A stretch of 18,820 nt of DNA from Clostridium sp. CAG:452. GTDB taxonomy: Bacteria; Bacillota; Clostridia; TANB77; CAG-508. A model generated the notes under the pieces. That model saw only the letters and a program-made list of their open reading frames with translations, searched no databases and was not told the DNA's origin. The stretch covers positions 46,957 to 65,776 of the forward strand of contig FR893519.1 in the NCBI GenBank assembly GCA_000434035.1. The letters are read 5' to 3'. The translations under genes were made by a program, and so were the position numbers. This document shows, one piece after another, positions 8,712-16,538 of the stretch. Position 1 is the first letter of the stretch. Each line of letters begins with the position of its first letter.

Positions 8712-11120
8712 ATGGATTATAATCATAAAGAAATAGAAAAAAAATGGCAAAATTATTGGGATGAAAAACAAAGTTTTAAAGCAATTACTGGAGATAATAA
8801 GGACCCATATTATATATTGGTAGAATTTCCTTATCCTTCTGGTGCGGGTCTTCATGTTGGGCATGTTAGAAGCTATACTGCTCAAGATGCTTTAGCTAGA
8901 ATGAAAAGAATGCAAGGTTATAATGTTTTATATCCAATGGGCTGGGATGCTTTTGGTGCTCCTGCTGAACAATATGCTATTAAAAATCATATTCACCCAA
9001 AGGAAGCTGTAAAAGAAAATATTCATACTTTTAAAGGACAAATGAAAGATTTAGGTTTTTCTTTTGACTGGTCTCGTGAATTTTCTACTACTGACCCAGA
9101 TTATTATAAATGGACTCAATGGCAATTCTTACAATTTTATAAACATGGTATGGCATATAAAGATACTATTCCTGTAAACTGGTGTCCTACTTGTAAATCT
9201 GTTTTATCTAATGAAGATGCAGCTGGTGGAGTTTGTGAAAGATGTGGTAGTACAGTTGAGCAAAAAGAAAAATCTCAATGGATGCTTAGAATGAGCAATT
9301 ATGCAGAAGATTTATTAAAAGGTTTAGATGATACTAATTTTGCTGATAGAGTAAAACTTGGTCAAATTAACTGGATTGGTAAATCTACTGGTGTTGAACT
9401 TGATGTGCAAATTGTTGGTGGAGGTAAATTTTCTGTATTTACAACTTGTATTGAAACAGTTTATGGTATTACATTTTTTGTTATTGCTCCTGATGGCAAG
9501 TTAATTAAAGAATTAATGCCTAGAGTAAAAAATAAAGAGGAAGTTAATGAATATATTAAAGAAACTGCTAAAAAATCTGCTATGGATAGAACAGAGCTAA
9601 ATAAAGGTAAAACAGGTTGCAGAGTAGATGGAATTATGGCTATTAATCCTGTTAATGGAAAAGAAGTTCCTGTATTTTTAGGTGACTTTGTTCTAGGAGA
9701 CTACGGAACTGGGGCTGTTATGGCCGTTCCTTCTCATGACCAAAGAGATTTTGAATATGCTGTAGAACACAATTTGGAAATGATTCAAGTTATTGATGGT
9801 AGAGATGTTAGTGAATCTGCTTTTGAGAAACAAGATTATTTAGGTAAAGGTTGTAAATTGATTAATTCAGAAGAATTTACTGGTCTTACTGTTGAAGAAG
9901 CTAAAGAGGCTATTACAAATAAATTAGTAGAAAAAGGTATTGCTAGAAAAGTAAATAATTATAAAATGAGAGATTGGGTATTTTCTCGTCAAAGATTCTG
10001 GGGAGAACCTATTCCTATGATTTATTGTGAGAAATGTGGATGGCAACCAATGAAGGAAGAAGATTTACCTTTATTGTTACCAGATGTTGCAGAATATGAA
10101 CCAACTGAAAGTGGAGAAAGTCCTCTTGCAAACATTACCGATTGGGTAAATACAACTTGTCCTCATTGTGGTGGAAAAGCTAGAAGGGAAACTGATACAA
10201 TGCCTAACTGGGCTGGTTCTAGCTGGTATTTCTTAAGATTTATGGATCCTCATAATGATAAAGAATTTGCTTCTATGGACGCTATGAAATATTGGAAACA
10301 AGTTGACTGGTATAACGGAGGAATGGAGCATACTGCAAGACATTTACTATATGCAAGATTCTGGGTTCAATTTCTATATAATATTGGTTTAGTTCCTAAA
10401 AAAGAGATGATTTGGACTCGTGTTAGCCATGGTATGGTTTTAGGTTCTAATAATGAAAAGATGAGTAAATCTAAAGGAAATGTTATTAATCCTGATGATA
10501 TAGTTAACGAATATGGTGCAGACACTTTAAGACTTTATGAAATGTTTATGGGTGATTATACTCAAGATGCTCCTTGGAGCACAGATTCTCTAAGAGGTTG
10601 CAAACGTTTTATAGACAAAGTTATTCGTTTAAAAGATAAAATTGGTGATGGAGATGGTTATTCTAAAAAATTGGAACCACTTATCCACAAAACTATAAAA
10701 AAAGTGCAAACTGATTTAACAACAATGGCTTATAACACAGCTGTATCTGCATTAATGATTTTAGCTAATAGCTTTGATGCTGAGGATAAAATAACAAAAG
10801 AAGATTATCATTTGTTATTAACTTTATTAAACCCTATTGCTCCTCATATTACAGAGGAACTAAATGAGCAATTAGGATTTAAGCCAATTTGCGAATCTAG
10901 CTGGCCTAAATATGATGAAGCTAAAACAATAGATAGTGAAAAGGAAATTCCTGTTCAAATAAATGGTAAAGTAAAAGCAACTATTAAAATTGCTTTAGAT
11001 GAAGATGAATCAAGTGTAAAATCAAAGGCTCTCGAAGCTGTTGCTAGTTTACTAGATGGAAAAAATGTTGTAAAAGAAATCTATGTAAAAAATAAAATTT
11101 ATAATATAGTTGTAAAATAA
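8712..11120 (+). CDS. leuS: Leucyl-tRNA synthetase
   Basis: This class Ia synthetase of 802 residues charges tRNA-Leu. I choose ATG 8712 because GAGGAG at 8699-8704 is the SD and the product then begins MDYNHKEIEKKWQ, like other LeuRS; an ATG at 8697 would overlap that SD. The HIGH motif appears as HVGH in PYPSGAGLHVGHVRS (near residue 48), and KMSKS near residue 583. Zinc-type cysteine pairs are CPTC/CERC (about 158-179) and YCEKC/CPHC (about 439-486). The CP1 editing domain lies between about 220 and 400, with YGTGAVMAVPSHDQRD carrying the specificity Asp. Its Thr-rich loop reads TTCIET where E. coli has TTRPDT. The C-terminal domain ends normally. A shared terminator follows. No T-box leader fits in the 70-nt upstream gap. 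Confidence 0.98.
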   Translation: MDYNHKEIEKKWQNYWDEKQSFKAITGDNKDPYYILVEFPYPSGAGLHVGHVRSYTAQDALARMKRMQGYNVLYPMGWDAFGAPAEQYAIKNHIHPKEAVKENIHTFKGQMKDLGFSFDWSREFSTTDPDYYKWTQWQFLQFYKHGMAYKDTIPVNWCPTCKSVLSNEDAAGGVCERCGSTVEQKEKSQWMLRMSNYAEDLLKGLDDTNFADRVKLGQINWIGKSTGVELDVQIVGGGKFSVFTTCIETVYGITFFVIAPDGKLIKELMPRVKNKEEVNEYIKETAKKSAMDRTELNKGKTGCRVDGIMAINPVNGKEVPVFLGDFVLGDYGTGAVMAVPSHDQRDFEYAVEHNLEMIQVIDGRDVSESAFEKQDYLGKGCKLINSEEFTGLTVEEAKEAITNKLVEKGIARKVNNYKMRDWVFSRQRFWGEPIPMIYCEKCGWQPMKEEDLPLLLPDVAEYEPTESGESPLANITDWVNTTCPHCGGKARRETDTMPNWAGSSWYFLRFMDPHNDKEFASMDAMKYWKQVDWYNGGMEHTARHLLYARFWVQFLYNIGLVPKKEMIWTRVSHGMVLGSNNEKMSKSKGNVINPDDIVNEYGADTLRLYEMFMGDYTQDAPWSTDSLRGCKRFIDKVIRLKDKIGDGDGYSKKLEPLIHKTIKKVQTDLTTMAYNTAVSALMILANSFDAEDKITKEDYHLLLTLLNPIAPHITEELNEQLGFKPICESSWPKYDEAKTIDSEKEIPVQINGKVKATIKIALDEDESSVKSKALEAVASLLDGKNVVKEIYVKNKIYNIVVK

Positions 11121-11134
11121 AATATGGAATTAAC

Positions 11135-11167
11135 AAAAATGAGGCATACGATGTGTGCCTCATTTTT
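11135..11167. terminator. Bidirectional terminator between leuS and purL
   Basis: AAAAATGAGGCA (11135-11146) pairs with TGCCTCATTTTT (11156-11167). Three more inner pairs (one of them T-G) leave a 3-nt loop. A/T runs on both flanks let it stop leuS on the plus strand and purL on the minus strand. Confidence 0.9.
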
Positions 11168-11193
11168 ACTTTTGAAAATATCTTTTTTATAAA

Positions 11194-14100
11194 TTATTTA
11201 AAGTATTCTATTCCTGATTCAAATAGTTTTTGGTCCATATTTCCTGGTACGTTTATTATATTTCCTCTATAACTTCTTTCTGAATGTGCCATTTTTCCAA
11301 GTATTCTACCATCTTTGCTTGTTATTCCTTCTACTGCATATACTGAACCGTTTGGATTGTAATCTATGTCGTATGTTGCGTTTCCTTTTTCATCTACATA
11401 TTGTGTTGCTACTTGTCCATTTTTTATTAATTCCTGCATTACTTTTTCGCTTGCTACAAATTTTCCTTCTCCATGTGAAATTGGTATTATGAATTCTTCT
11501 TCTAAGTCTACTTTGCTAAACCATGGTGATAATTTTGATACTACTTTTGTTGTTACTAATTTTGATTGGTGTCTTGCTATATTGTTATATGTTAGTGTTG
11601 GCATTTCAGATGTTGGTTCTACAATTTCTCCAAATGGTACTAGGCCTAGTTTTATTAATGCTTGGAATCCATTACATATTCCTAATATTAAACCATCTTG
11701 TTCATTTAAATGTTTGTGAATTGCTTCTTTTAATCGTGGATTTCTAAATACTGTTGCTATAAATTTACCAGAACCGTCTGGCTCATCTCCTGCACTAAAT
11801 CCGCCTGGAAGCATTATTATTTGTGATTCATTAATTAGTTTTTCCATTGCAATTATAGATTCTTCTATGTCTGTTTGTTTTAGGTTTTTAAATACCGCTA
11901 TTTTAGGATCTCCTCCTGCATCTATAAATGCTTTTGCTAAATCATATTCGCAGTTTGTTCCTGGAAATACTGGTATAAAGATTTTTGGTTTGGCTATTTT
12001 TATTTTATGTGAGCTCACTTGAGGTGTGCCCCCTGCAGGTTTGTACAATATGTTTTCTATTTTTTTATTTATTTCATTTGTTTTTGTTGGGAATACTTTT
12101 TCTAGTGGCTCTTCCCATACTTTTATTAATTCTTCTAGGTCTAATATTTCGTCTTCTGATATTTTTATTTCTTTTTTATTTGTAGTGATTCCTAAAAGTT
12201 CTAATTTTTTATTTTCTATTTTATCTTTTGCTTCTATTATAAATGTTGCATAACGTGGCTTAAATAAGCATTTATTAGCTTTAAATTCAAAACCTATTTT
12301 ATTACCTATACACATTTTTGTTATTGTATCTGCTATTCCAAATTGTCTTACTGTTGCAACAGATATAACCTTGCCATCTTCTATTAGTTTATGCACTAAT
12401 TCATAGTTTTCTTTTAAATCTTCAAAATCTGGTAAAAATTCTTCTGTTATTTTTGTTTTTAACATATACACATTTGAATTTGCTTTTTTAAATTCATTTG
12501 ATACTACTTTATTTGTGTCTACAACCCCTATACAGAATGATGTAAGTGTTGGTGGAACATCTAATTCGTTGTATGAACCTGACATTGAGTCTTTTCCACC
12601 TATTGATGCAAGTCCTAGTTTTTCTTGAACTAAGTATGCTCCCAAAAGTGCTGCTAATGGTTTTCCCCATCTTGTAGGCTCTTCTCTTAATTTTTCAAAA
12701 TATTCTTGGAAAGTAAACCATGCTTTTTTGTAATCTCCTCCACACGCTACATATTTTGTAAGTGAATCTATAACTGCAAATGCAGCTCCATGTAATGGGC
12801 TTATTTCTGAAAGATATGGATCATACCCAAAACTCATTATTGTTCCAGAATTTGTGTACCCTTTTAATGTTGGTATTCTTGCACACATTGCTTCTGTAGG
12901 TGTTAATTGGTATTTACCACCGAATGGCATTAGAACTGTTCCTGCTCCTATTGAGCTGTCAAATCTTTCTACCAATCCTTTTTGAGAACAACAATTTAAA
13001 TCTGATATTGTCTCCTTCCAAAGTTCTGTTTTTGCACAATTTTTTCCGTTTGTTTTGATGCAATTTTGCGGGTTGCCCAGGAGTGGGACCCCTACACTGT
13101 TTTTATTTTGTTGTATTTTTCTTTTTCCTTCAAAATACTCTTGTATTCCTTTTGGTTTTTCTATTTTTGCGTTTGCTATTTTTACTGTTCCGTTTGTGTT
13201 TAAAAATTCTCTTGATAAGTCAACTATAAGCTTTCCTCTCCAGTACATTTTCATTCTTGGTTCTTTTGTTACTTTTGCTACTACGGTAGATTCTATATTT
13301 TCTTTTTCTGCAAGTTTTTGGAATTTTTCTACATCTTTTTCTTCTATTACTACTGCCATTCTTTCTTGTGATTCTGATATTGCTAGTTCAGTTCCATCTA
13401 ATCCTTCGTATTTTTTTGGAACTTTATCTAGGTTTATTTCTAATCCGTCTGCGAGTTCTCCTATTGCTACGGAAACACCGCCTGCGCCGAAATCATTACA
13501 TCTTTTTATTAGTGTTGTTACTTCTGGATTTCTAAATAATCTTTGTATTTTTCTTTCTTCTGGTGCATTTCCTTTTTGTACTTCTGCTCCGCATGTTGTA
13601 AGTGATGCACTATTATGTGCTTTTGATGAACCTGTTGCTCCTCCACATCCATCTCTACCTGTCCTTCCACCTAATAGAACTACTACATCTCCTGGCTCTG
13701 GTACTTTTCTAATTACGTTTTTCTTTGGTGCTGCTCCTACTAATGCACCTATTTCTAGTCTTTTAGCTACATAGCCTGGGTGATATATTTCTGCAACTTG
13801 TCCTGTTGCTAATCCTATTTGGTTTCCATATGAACTATATCCTCTTGCTGCTTCATTTGTTAGTTTTCTTTGTGGCAGTTTGTTTGGTAGTGTGTCTTTT
13901 ACTGATGTTCTTGGATCTCCACATCCTGTTACTCTCATTGCTTGATACACATATACTCTTCCAGATAATGGGTCACGTATTGCTCCGCCCAAACATGTTG
14001 CTGCTCCACCAAATGGTTCTATTTCTGTTGGATGATTATGTGTTTCATTTTTGAACATTATTAGGTATTCTTCTGGTTTTCCATCTACCAATATTTCTGC

Positions 14101-15003
14101 TTGTATACTACATGCATTTATTTCTTCTGATTCGTCTAAATCTTTTAACATTCCTTTTTTCTTTAATTCTTTTACTGCTATTGTTGCTACATCCATTAAG
14201 CAGATATCTTTTGCCTTTTTCCCATCATACACGTATTCTCTAGATTTTTTGTAGTCTTCATATATTTTATTTGCTAAATCCCAGTCTATTTCTACTTTGT
14301 CTAATTTGCTTAAGAATGTTGTATGTCTACAATGATCTGACCAATATGTATCTATCATTTTCATTTCTGTCATGCTAGGATCTCTTTTTTCTACATCTCT
14401 AAAATACTTCTGGCAGAATTTTAAATCTTCTATATCCATTGCAAACCCATACTTATCATAGAATTTTTTTGAATCTTCATCTGTCATGTGTATAAATCCT
14501 TCTACTATTGCTACGTCTTTTGGCTCTGGATGTTCATCTTTTACTGTTTTTAATTTTTCTAATGTACATTCTCTTGAGTCTACTGGATTTATTATATATT
14601 TTTTTATTTTTTCTAAGTCTTCAGTACTTATATTTCCTTTTATAACATATATTTTTGCACTTTTTGCAAGTGGTCTTTCTCCTTCTGTTAATATTTGCAA
14701 ACATTCTGATAGTGAGTTTGCTCTTTGGTCAAATTGTCCTGGTAAATATTCTACTCCAAATATTTTATCTTCTTTTGCGAATGGATATTCTTCTTCAAAG
14801 CATTCATCTACTTGTGGTTCAGAAAATACTGTGTTTTTTGCTTTTTCAAATATTTCATCATTTATGCCTTCTACATCGTATCTGTTTACTATTTTTAAAT
14901 CTTCTAGATTTTCTAATAGCAGATTTTCTTTTAGGTCTTTTAATAAACCTTTTGCTTCTACACTAAATTCTGGCTTTTTTTCTACATAGATTCTTTTTAC
15001 CAT
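11194..15003 (-). CDS. purL: Phosphoribosylformylglycinamidine synthase, single-chain
   Basis: This 1,269-residue FGAM synthase converts FGAR, ATP and glutamine to FGAM, the fourth step of purine synthesis. It is the large fused type, so no separate PurS or PurQ is required. An N-terminal PurS-like part is followed by two AIRS-like ATP-binding halves, with the marker FKNETHNHPTEIEPFGGAA near residue 317 and RCNDFGAGGVSVAIGELADG near 505. A C-terminal glutaminase follows from about residue 1020: PVFPGTNCEYDLAKAF, LPGGFSAGDEPDGSGKF, nucleophile Cys in GICNGFQ (near 1110) and His in SHGEGKF (near 1175). Overall organisation resembles the 'clade II' FGAM synthases of Clostridia. The start at 15003 has SD AGGAG. 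The gene begins 21 nt after the purM stop and shares its promoter. Confidence 0.97.
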   Translation of the reverse strand: MVKRIYVEKKPEFSVEAKGLLKDLKENLLLENLEDLKIVNRYDVEGINDEIFEKAKNTVFSEPQVDECFEEEYPFAKEDKIFGVEYLPGQFDQRANSLSECLQILTEGERPLAKSAKIYVIKGNISTEDLEKIKKYIINPVDSRECTLEKLKTVKDEHPEPKDVAIVEGFIHMTDEDSKKFYDKYGFAMDIEDLKFCQKYFRDVEKRDPSMTEMKMIDTYWSDHCRHTTFLSKLDKVEIDWDLANKIYEDYKKSREYVYDGKKAKDICLMDVATIAVKELKKKGMLKDLDESEEINACSIQAEILVDGKPEEYLIMFKNETHNHPTEIEPFGGAATCLGGAIRDPLSGRVYVYQAMRVTGCGDPRTSVKDTLPNKLPQRKLTNEAARGYSSYGNQIGLATGQVAEIYHPGYVAKRLEIGALVGAAPKKNVIRKVPEPGDVVVLLGGRTGRDGCGGATGSSKAHNSASLTTCGAEVQKGNAPEERKIQRLFRNPEVTTLIKRCNDFGAGGVSVAIGELADGLEINLDKVPKKYEGLDGTELAISESQERMAVVIEEKDVEKFQKLAEKENIESTVVAKVTKEPRMKMYWRGKLIVDLSREFLNTNGTVKIANAKIEKPKGIQEYFEGKRKIQQNKNSVGVPLLGNPQNCIKTNGKNCAKTELWKETISDLNCCSQKGLVERFDSSIGAGTVLMPFGGKYQLTPTEAMCARIPTLKGYTNSGTIMSFGYDPYLSEISPLHGAAFAVIDSLTKYVACGGDYKKAWFTFQEYFEKLREEPTRWGKPLAALLGAYLVQEKLGLASIGGKDSMSGSYNELDVPPTLTSFCIGVVDTNKVVSNEFKKANSNVYMLKTKITEEFLPDFEDLKENYELVHKLIEDGKVISVATVRQFGIADTITKMCIGNKIGFEFKANKCLFKPRYATFIIEAKDKIENKKLELLGITTNKKEIKISEDEILDLEELIKVWEEPLEKVFPTKTNEINKKIENILYKPAGGTPQVSSHKIKIAKPKIFIPVFPGTNCEYDLAKAFIDAGGDPKIAVFKNLKQTDIEESIIAMEKLINESQIIMLPGGFSAGDEPDGSGKFIATVFRNPRLKEAIHKHLNEQDGLILGICNGFQALIKLGLVPFGEIVEPTSEMPTLTYNNIARHQSKLVTTKVVSKLSPWFSKVDLEEEFIIPISHGEGKFVASEKVMQELIKNGQVATQYVDEKGNATYDIDYNPNGSVYAVEGITSKDGRILGKMAHSERSYRGNIINVPGNMDQKLFESGIEYFK

Positions 15004-15024
15004 TTTATTCTCTCCTCTATATTA

Positions 15025-16059
15025 TTATATAATTACTTCCCTATTGCCTTCTATTACCTCACCAATCAAATATGCCTCTTCTCCAGCTTGTTTTAATATT
15101 TCTAGTGATTTTTCTACTTCACTTTCTGGAACTATTACAGCCATTCCTATTCCCATATTGAATGTATTATACATATCTCTTTCTGGTATGTTTCCTCTTT
15201 CTGCAATTAGTTTAAATATTGGTGGTACTTCATAAGAATTTTTATCTATTTTTAATGCTACACCTTCTCTTAACATTCTTGGCATATTTTCGTAAAATCC
15301 TCCACCTGTTATATGTGATATTCCTTTTACTTTTACTTGTTCTATAAGTTTTAATATTGGTTTTACATATATTTTTGTTGGTTTAAGCAGAGCTTCTCCT
15401 ACTGTACATCCCAGGCTTTCTACGTATTCGTTTAAGTTTTCTTTATTTACTTCAAATACTTTTCTAACTAGTGAAAATCCATTAGAATGAACTCCTGATG
15501 ATTTAAGTCCTATTACTTTATCCCCAATTTCTATTGTTTTGTTGTTTATAATTTTCTTTTTATCTACTATTCCAACACAGAATCCTGCTAAATCATATTC
15601 ATCTACTGGATAAAAGCCTGGCATTTCTGCTGTTTCTCCGCCTATTAAGCTACACTTTGCTTTTTTACATCCTTCTGCTACTCCTGCTACTATTGTTGCT
15701 ACCTTTTCTGGTATGTTTTTTCCAAGTGCCATATAGTCTAAAAAGAACATTGGGCTTGCTCCCGTGCATATTACGTCATTTGCACACATTGCTACACAGT
15801 CTTCTCCTATTGTGTCGTGTTTATCCATTAAAAAAGCCAATTTTAGTTTTGTTCCTACTCCATCTGTTCCGGAAACTAAAATTGGTTCTTCCATTCCTTT
15901 AATTTGTGGCGCATAAAGTCCGCCAAATCCACCTATGTCTGATATTACTGCATTTGTATATGTTGCTTGCACTGCTTTTTTCATTAGTTCCACGCCTTTG
16001 TATCCTGCTGTAACATCTACGCCTGCTGCTTTGTAACTCTCGCTAAAACTCTTCTCCAT
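15025..16059 (-). CDS. purM: Phosphoribosylaminoimidazole (AIR) synthase
   Basis: This 344-residue PurM closes FGAM to AIR using ATP, the step after PurL, so the two adjacent genes encode consecutive reactions. Recognisable motifs are VSGTDGVGTKLKLAF (about 62-76), the MCANDVICTGASPMFFLDY region (near 91-109), GGETAEMPGFY (near 138-148), SSGVHSNGFSLVRK and HITGGGFYENMPRML. The length matches the family. The start at 16059 has an SD (AGGAGAGG) 6 nt upstream. It is the first gene of the purM-purL operon, with its own promoter at 16115-16143. Confidence 0.97.
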   Translation of the reverse strand: MEKSFSESYKAAGVDVTAGYKGVELMKKAVQATYTNAVISDIGGFGGLYAPQIKGMEEPILVSGTDGVGTKLKLAFLMDKHDTIGEDCVAMCANDVICTGASPMFFLDYMALGKNIPEKVATIVAGVAEGCKKAKCSLIGGETAEMPGFYPVDEYDLAGFCVGIVDKKKIINNKTIEIGDKVIGLKSSGVHSNGFSLVRKVFEVNKENLNEYVESLGCTVGEALLKPTKIYVKPILKLIEQVKVKGISHITGGGFYENMPRMLREGVALKIDKNSYEVPPIFKLIAERGNIPERDMYNTFNMGIGMAVIVPESEVEKSLEILKQAGEEAYLIGEVIEGNREVII

Positions 16060-16080
16060 TACAAACCTCTCCTATCTTTT

Positions 16081-16098
16081 GAAGGATTTTGTTCCTTC
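16081..16098 (-). other. Small hairpin in the purM leader
   Basis: GAAGGA and TCCTTC form a perfect 6-bp stem around a 6-nt loop in the short leader of the purM mRNA. No U-run follows, so it is not a terminator. The leader is too short for a purine riboswitch. The role may be none or mRNA stability. Confidence 0.35.
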
Positions 16099-16114
16099 TG
16101 TTTTTGATAGGGTT

Positions 16115-16143
16115 ATTATATTATATTACTACTTTTTTTTCAA
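16115..16143 (-). promoter_or_regulatory. purM-purL promoter
   Basis: On the minus strand TTGAAA (16143-16138), 17 nt, then TATAAT (16120-16115). A second overlapping TATAAT lies 5 nt upstream. The start point near 16108 gives a leader of about 49 nt to ATG 16059. Confidence 0.65.
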
Positions 16144-16185
16144 CAAATTTCGTATATATTTTTGTTGTTTTTTTGGCAAATATTA

Positions 16186-16215
16186 TTGACATATTTTTAC
16201 AGTTTGTAGTATAAT
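16186..16215 (+). promoter_or_regulatory. Promoter of the small-peptide (toxin-like) gene
   Basis: A consensus TTGACA (16186-16191), 18 nt, then consensus TATAAT (16210-16215). The predicted start point near 16223 gives a leader of about 66 nt. It is the strongest promoter in the window by match to consensus. Confidence 0.8.
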
Positions 16216-16223
16216 TGTATTTG

Positions 16224-16249
16224 GAAATAGGAAAAGCAGAAATGTGGCT
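16224..16249 (+). repeat. Leader repeat in the toxin-like mRNA, mirrored in the opposing RNA
   Basis: The 5' end of this mRNA carries GAAATAGGA (16224-16232) and AAATGTGG (16240-16247). Both occur in the same order at the 5' end of the opposing minus-strand RNA (GAAATAGGA at 16487-16479; AAATGTGG at 16470-16463). In addition TGTGGC (16243-16248) recurs as a direct repeat at 16472-16477, so the opposing RNA contains GGCCACA, able to pair with UGUGGCU here. Confidence 0.55.
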
Positions 16250-16288
16250 CTGTCATCTCTTTACATATATGATAAGGAGGTGATGCTT

Positions 16289-16402
16289 ATGGTTGAACAA
16301 ACTATGTTACATATAATAATTTTACTTTTCACTGCACTTGTTGCAGTAACCATAATTGCTATTACCTTAATTATAGTTTTGGCTATAATTACCAGTAAAT
16401 AA
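16289..16402 (+). CDS. 37-residue hydrophobic peptide, candidate type I toxin
   Basis: The sequence AAGGAGGTGAT at 16274-16284 is almost perfectly complementary to the 3' end of 16S rRNA and lies at ideal spacing from ATG 16289. The peptide begins MVEQTMLHIII, then has one continuous hydrophobic segment of about 26 Ile/Leu/Val/Ala/Thr residues (about 9-34) and ends ITSK. An in-frame ATG at 16283 is too close to the SD. The gene has its own consensus promoter and ends 2 nt before a strong terminator stem. A convergent promoter on the other strand makes a short RNA that shares that terminator. This matches the build of type I toxin-antitoxin loci such as Enterococcus par (Fst) and Bacillus txpA/bsr, whose toxins are short membrane peptides. 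I do not recognise the peptide family. It could instead be another small membrane protein. Confidence 0.75.
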   Translation: MVEQTMLHIIILLFTALVAVTIIAITLIIVLAIITSK

Positions 16403-16404
16403 GC

Positions 16405-16443
16405 AAAATCACATCTCTGCATGCTATTAGAGATGTGATTTTT
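16405..16443. terminator. Shared bidirectional terminator of the toxin-like locus
   Basis: The left arm AAAATCACATCTCT (16405-16418) pairs perfectly with the right arm AGAGATGTGATTTT (16429-16442), giving 14 bp around a 10-nt loop that contains GCATGC. A U-run follows on the plus strand, and the A-rich left arm gives a U-run for minus-strand RNA. Confidence 0.92.
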
Positions 16444-16470
16444 ATTAAATCCCTGATGGCAACCACATTT

Positions 16471-16487
16471 TTGTGGCCTCCTATTTC
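16471..16487 (-). repeat. Partner repeat at the 5' end of the antisense RNA
   Basis: On the minus strand GAAATAGGA (16487-16479) is followed by GGCCACA. The first element is identical to the mRNA leader element at 16224-16232. The second is complementary to UGUGGCU at 16243-16249. Confidence 0.5.
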
Positions 16488-16494
16488 TATTTTT

Positions 16495-16522
16495 ATTATA
16501 CCATATATTTACATTTTGTAAA
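16495..16522 (-). promoter_or_regulatory. Promoter of the candidate antisense RNA
   Basis: On the minus strand TTTACA (16522-16517), 16 nt, then TATAAT (16500-16495) with TGG directly upstream, which makes an extended -10. It points leftward toward the shared terminator and lies just after the trmB stop codon. Confidence 0.75.
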
Positions 16523-16523
16523 T
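16507..16523. repeat. Perfect inverted repeat over the antisense -35
   Basis: ATTTACA-TTT-TGTAAAT is a perfect 7-bp inverted repeat with a 3-nt centre and it includes the -35 box of the antisense promoter. It could be an operator, or a coincidence in AT-rich DNA. Confidence 0.4.
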
Positions 16524-16538
16524 ACCTTTTTGGCAAAT

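Larger units (their letters stand above)
16405..16488 (-). ncRNA. Candidate antisense antitoxin RNA
   Basis: A strong minus-strand promoter (16522-16495) predicts an RNA starting near 16488 and ending at the shared terminator, about 85-95 nt long. It would contain a small hairpin (CCACA/TGTGG, 16477-16463 region) and no SD-led ORF. Its 3' part is fully complementary to the 3' end of the peptide mRNA, and its GGCCACA can pair with UGUGGCU in that mRNA's leader. Convergent transcription with paired repeats at both ends is the par/RNAII arrangement. Existence and function are inferred. Confidence 0.6.

Noticed and set aside
8625..8885. 86-codon minus-strand frame opposite the leuS start
   Set aside because: It overlaps the leuS SD and first 58 codons and has no SD of its own.
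13055..13774. 239-codon plus-strand frame opposite purL
   Set aside because: Antisense to conserved PurL motifs, with no SD. Stop codons are rare there because of codon bias on the real strand.
16060..16110. Purine riboswitch ahead of purM
   Set aside because: The leader is about 49 nt and lacks the three-way-junction pattern; only a 6-bp hairpin is present.
16261..16536. 91-codon minus-strand frame across the toxin-like locus
   Set aside because: It runs through the terminator stem and opposite the peptide gene with no SD. Its start lies upstream of the mapped antisense promoter, so that RNA could not carry it.
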